Assembly (NCBI RefSeq): GCF_900156065.1
Contig: NZ_FTNF01000006.1
Location: 248,001 to 312,000 of the forward strand
Source of the DNA: Micromonospora avicenniae
GTDB lineage: Bacteria; Actinomycetota; Actinomycetes; Mycobacteriales; Micromonosporaceae
DNA: 64,000 bases
Direction: 5' to 3'
The translations under genes and the position numbers were made by a program. Shown here piece by piece: positions 62,664 through 64,000 of the stretch. The notes under the pieces are model-generated. The model was not told the DNA's origin. It saw only the letters and a list, made by a program, of their open reading frames with translations, and made no database searches. Each line of letters opens with the position of its first letter. The first letter of the stretch is position 1.

Positions 62664-63913
62664 TGGCATACCTGCTCGGGGTGGTGCTCTTCGCCCTGGC
62701 GATCCTCGTCTCGGTGAGCCTGCACGAGGCGGGGCACATGATCACCGCCAAGGCGTTCGGGATGAAGGTCACCAAGTACTTCGTCGGCTTCGGTCCCACC
62801 CTCTGGTCGTTCAAGCGGGGCGAGACCGAGTACGGCGTCAAGGGCGTTCCGCTCGGTGGCTTCTGCAAGATCGTGGGGATGACCCCGCAGGACGACGACG
62901 TCGAGCCGGCTGACGAGCCGCGGGCCATGTGGCGCTACCCGGTCTGGAAGCGGACGATCGTGATGTCCGCGGGCTCGATCACACACTTCGCGCTCGCCCT
63001 GGTCACCCTCTGGATCCTGGCCATTTCCGCCGGCCTGCCCAACCCGAACTTCCCGAGCACGGAGGAGCAGATCCGCCAGGAGCCGGCGGTCGTCGCGCTC
63101 AGCGACTGCGTGGTGCCGGAGAACGCCGCCCGGTCCTGCGCGCCCGGCGACGCGGCCAGCCCGGCCGCCCGGGCTCACCTCCGCGACGGCGACCGGATCA
63201 CCTCACTGAACGGCCAGCCGATCAACAACTACGGCGAGCTGCTCGTCGCGCTGCGGGGCGTCCAGCCCGGCAGCACCGCGACCATCGGCTACGTCCGCGA
63301 CGGGCAGCCGGCCGAGACCCGGGCGACGCTCGCGCGGACCGAACGACCGCCGCTGGACGACCCGAACGGCGCCGTCGGCCCGGTCGCCGCGCTCGGGGTC
63401 GGGCTCATCCCCAGCACGCCCACCCGGGTGACGTACGGGCCGGTCGAGGCGTTCGGCGCCACCGCCGACTTCACCGGGGACATGGCCGTCGGCACCCTGC
63501 AGGCCCTGCAGCGGATCCCGCAGAAGGTCCCGGCGCTCTGGCACGCGATCACCGGCGGGGAGCGGGACGTCGACACCCCGATCAGCGTGGTCGGCGCCAG
63601 CCGGCTCGGCGGCGAGGCGGTGGAGAACAACGCCTGGCTGGTCTTCTTCATGCTCTTCGTGTCGCTGAACTTCTTCATCGGCGTATTCAACCTGCTGCCG
63701 TTGCTCCCGCTCGACGGTGGCCACATCGCCATCGCCTGGTTCGAACGGGCCCGCTCCTGGATCTACGCCCGGGTCGGTCGCCGCGACCCCGGGCGGGTCG
63801 ACTACCTCAAGCTCATGCCCTTCACGTACGCGGTGATCCTGATCGGTGGCGTGTTCACGCTGCTGACCATCACCGCGGACGTGGTCAACCCGATCACGCT
63901 CTTCTCAAGGTGA
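62663..63913 (+). CDS. Site-2 protease (RseP/Rip1-like)
   Basis: This 416-residue intramembrane zinc protease has HExxH in VSVSLHEAGHMITAKAFGMK, the second metal motif in FNLLPLLPLDGGHIAIAWFE, and one PDZ domain (LRDGDRITSLNGQPINNYGE). Members cleave anti-sigma factors and other membrane substrates; the M. tuberculosis homologue Rip1 lies in the same dxr-rip-ispG order. Its ATG overlaps the dxr stop. Confidence 0.93.
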   Translation: MAYLLGVVLFALAILVSVSLHEAGHMITAKAFGMKVTKYFVGFGPTLWSFKRGETEYGVKGVPLGGFCKIVGMTPQDDDVEPADEPRAMWRYPVWKRTIVMSAGSITHFALALVTLWILAISAGLPNPNFPSTEEQIRQEPAVVALSDCVVPENAARSCAPGDAASPAARAHLRDGDRITSLNGQPINNYGELLVALRGVQPGSTATIGYVRDGQPAETRATLARTERPPLDDPNGAVGPVAALGVGLIPSTPTRVTYGPVEAFGATADFTGDMAVGTLQALQRIPQKVPALWHAITGGERDVDTPISVVGASRLGGEAVENNAWLVFFMLFVSLNFFIGVFNLLPLLPLDGGHIAIAWFERARSWIYARVGRRDPGRVDYLKLMPFTYAVILIGGVFTLLTITADVVNPITLFSR

Positions 63914-63922
63914 GTGTTTGAA

Positions 63923-64000
63923 GTGACCGCAGTCAGCCTCGGTATGCCTCCCGTGCCGCCTCCGCCGCTCGCGCCGCGCCGGGCCAGCCGCCAGATCATG
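63923..64000 (+). CDS. ispG: 4-hydroxy-3-methylbut-2-enyl diphosphate synthase, N-terminal fragment
   Basis: The first 26 codons run off the right edge. They read VTAVSLGMPPVPPPPLAPRR then ASRQIM, the actinobacterial IspG start. The gene follows the site-2 protease by 9 bases. IspG is an iron-sulfur enzyme of the pathway that Dxr begins. Confidence 0.85.
   Translation, partial: MTAVSLGMPPVPPPPLAPRRASRQIM

Overview
This window is a high-GC actinobacterial chromosome, most probably Micromonosporaceae (Micromonospora-like). That placement is inferred from the heavy use of GTG starts, actinobacteria-specific families (DUF2469, DUF2631, DivIVA-repeat proteins), a GlnR box in front of amtB-glnK-glnD, the gene order rpsP-khpA-rimM-trmD-rplS-lepB-lepB-nudix-rnhB, and GATC-containing palindromes scattered between genes.

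Layout. 1-5 kb: an MFS exporter fragment with its MarR repressor and a twin operator, a PhoD-like phosphatase, ftsY and a small phosphotransferase. 4.7-9 kb: the nitrogen-sensing operon amtB-glnK-glnD behind a GlnR site. 9-12.6 kb: an ABC exporter with its own histidine kinase and response regulator. 12.8-21.5 kb: ffh, a Uma2 protein, an amidohydrolase, proS, a DUF402 protein, then the ribosomal/tRNA-modification cluster rpsP-khpA-rimM-trmD-rplS. 21.5-25 kb: two signal peptidases, a NUDIX hydrolase, rnhB and DUF2469. 25-31 kb: a molybdopterin oxidoreductase, a broken methyltransferase, an M23 peptidase, a PLP enzyme, xerC and dprA. 41-64 kb: yraN, rpsB-tsf-pyrH-frr, cdsA, rlmN, a DivIVA-like protein, a beta-lactamase-fold/Rieske hybrid, a TMEM175-like channel, an FAD oxidoreductase, an MMPL exporter, a second Uma2 protein, and dxr-rip-ispG (ispG runs off the end).

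The outstanding region is 31.8-41.0 kb. A compact element of about 9.2 kb sits inside comM (the YifB/Mg-chelatase-like ATPase of the yraN-comM-dprA-xerC cluster) and splits it between Walker A and Walker B. Joining the halves restores an open frame of about 506 codons. The element carries a large serine integrase, a string of tiny overlapping genes, a RepA/AAA-type helicase followed by an origin-like cluster of CTTCCCGG repeats, two paralogous HNH proteins, one HK97-fold major capsid protein, two small proteins, an AlpA-like HTH gene on the opposite strand, and a short coiled-coil protein. I see no large terminase, portal, protease or tail gene. It therefore looks like a capsid-encoding phage satellite rather than a prophage, and it may act as a reversible switch on comM and on downstream dprA/xerC expression.

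Other points of note: a tandem duplication of the dprA start that makes a 24-codon coupled mini-ORF, a methyltransferase pseudogene, five related GATC palindromes, and several low-complexity tandem repeats inside genes (54-bp, 18-bp and 9-bp units).
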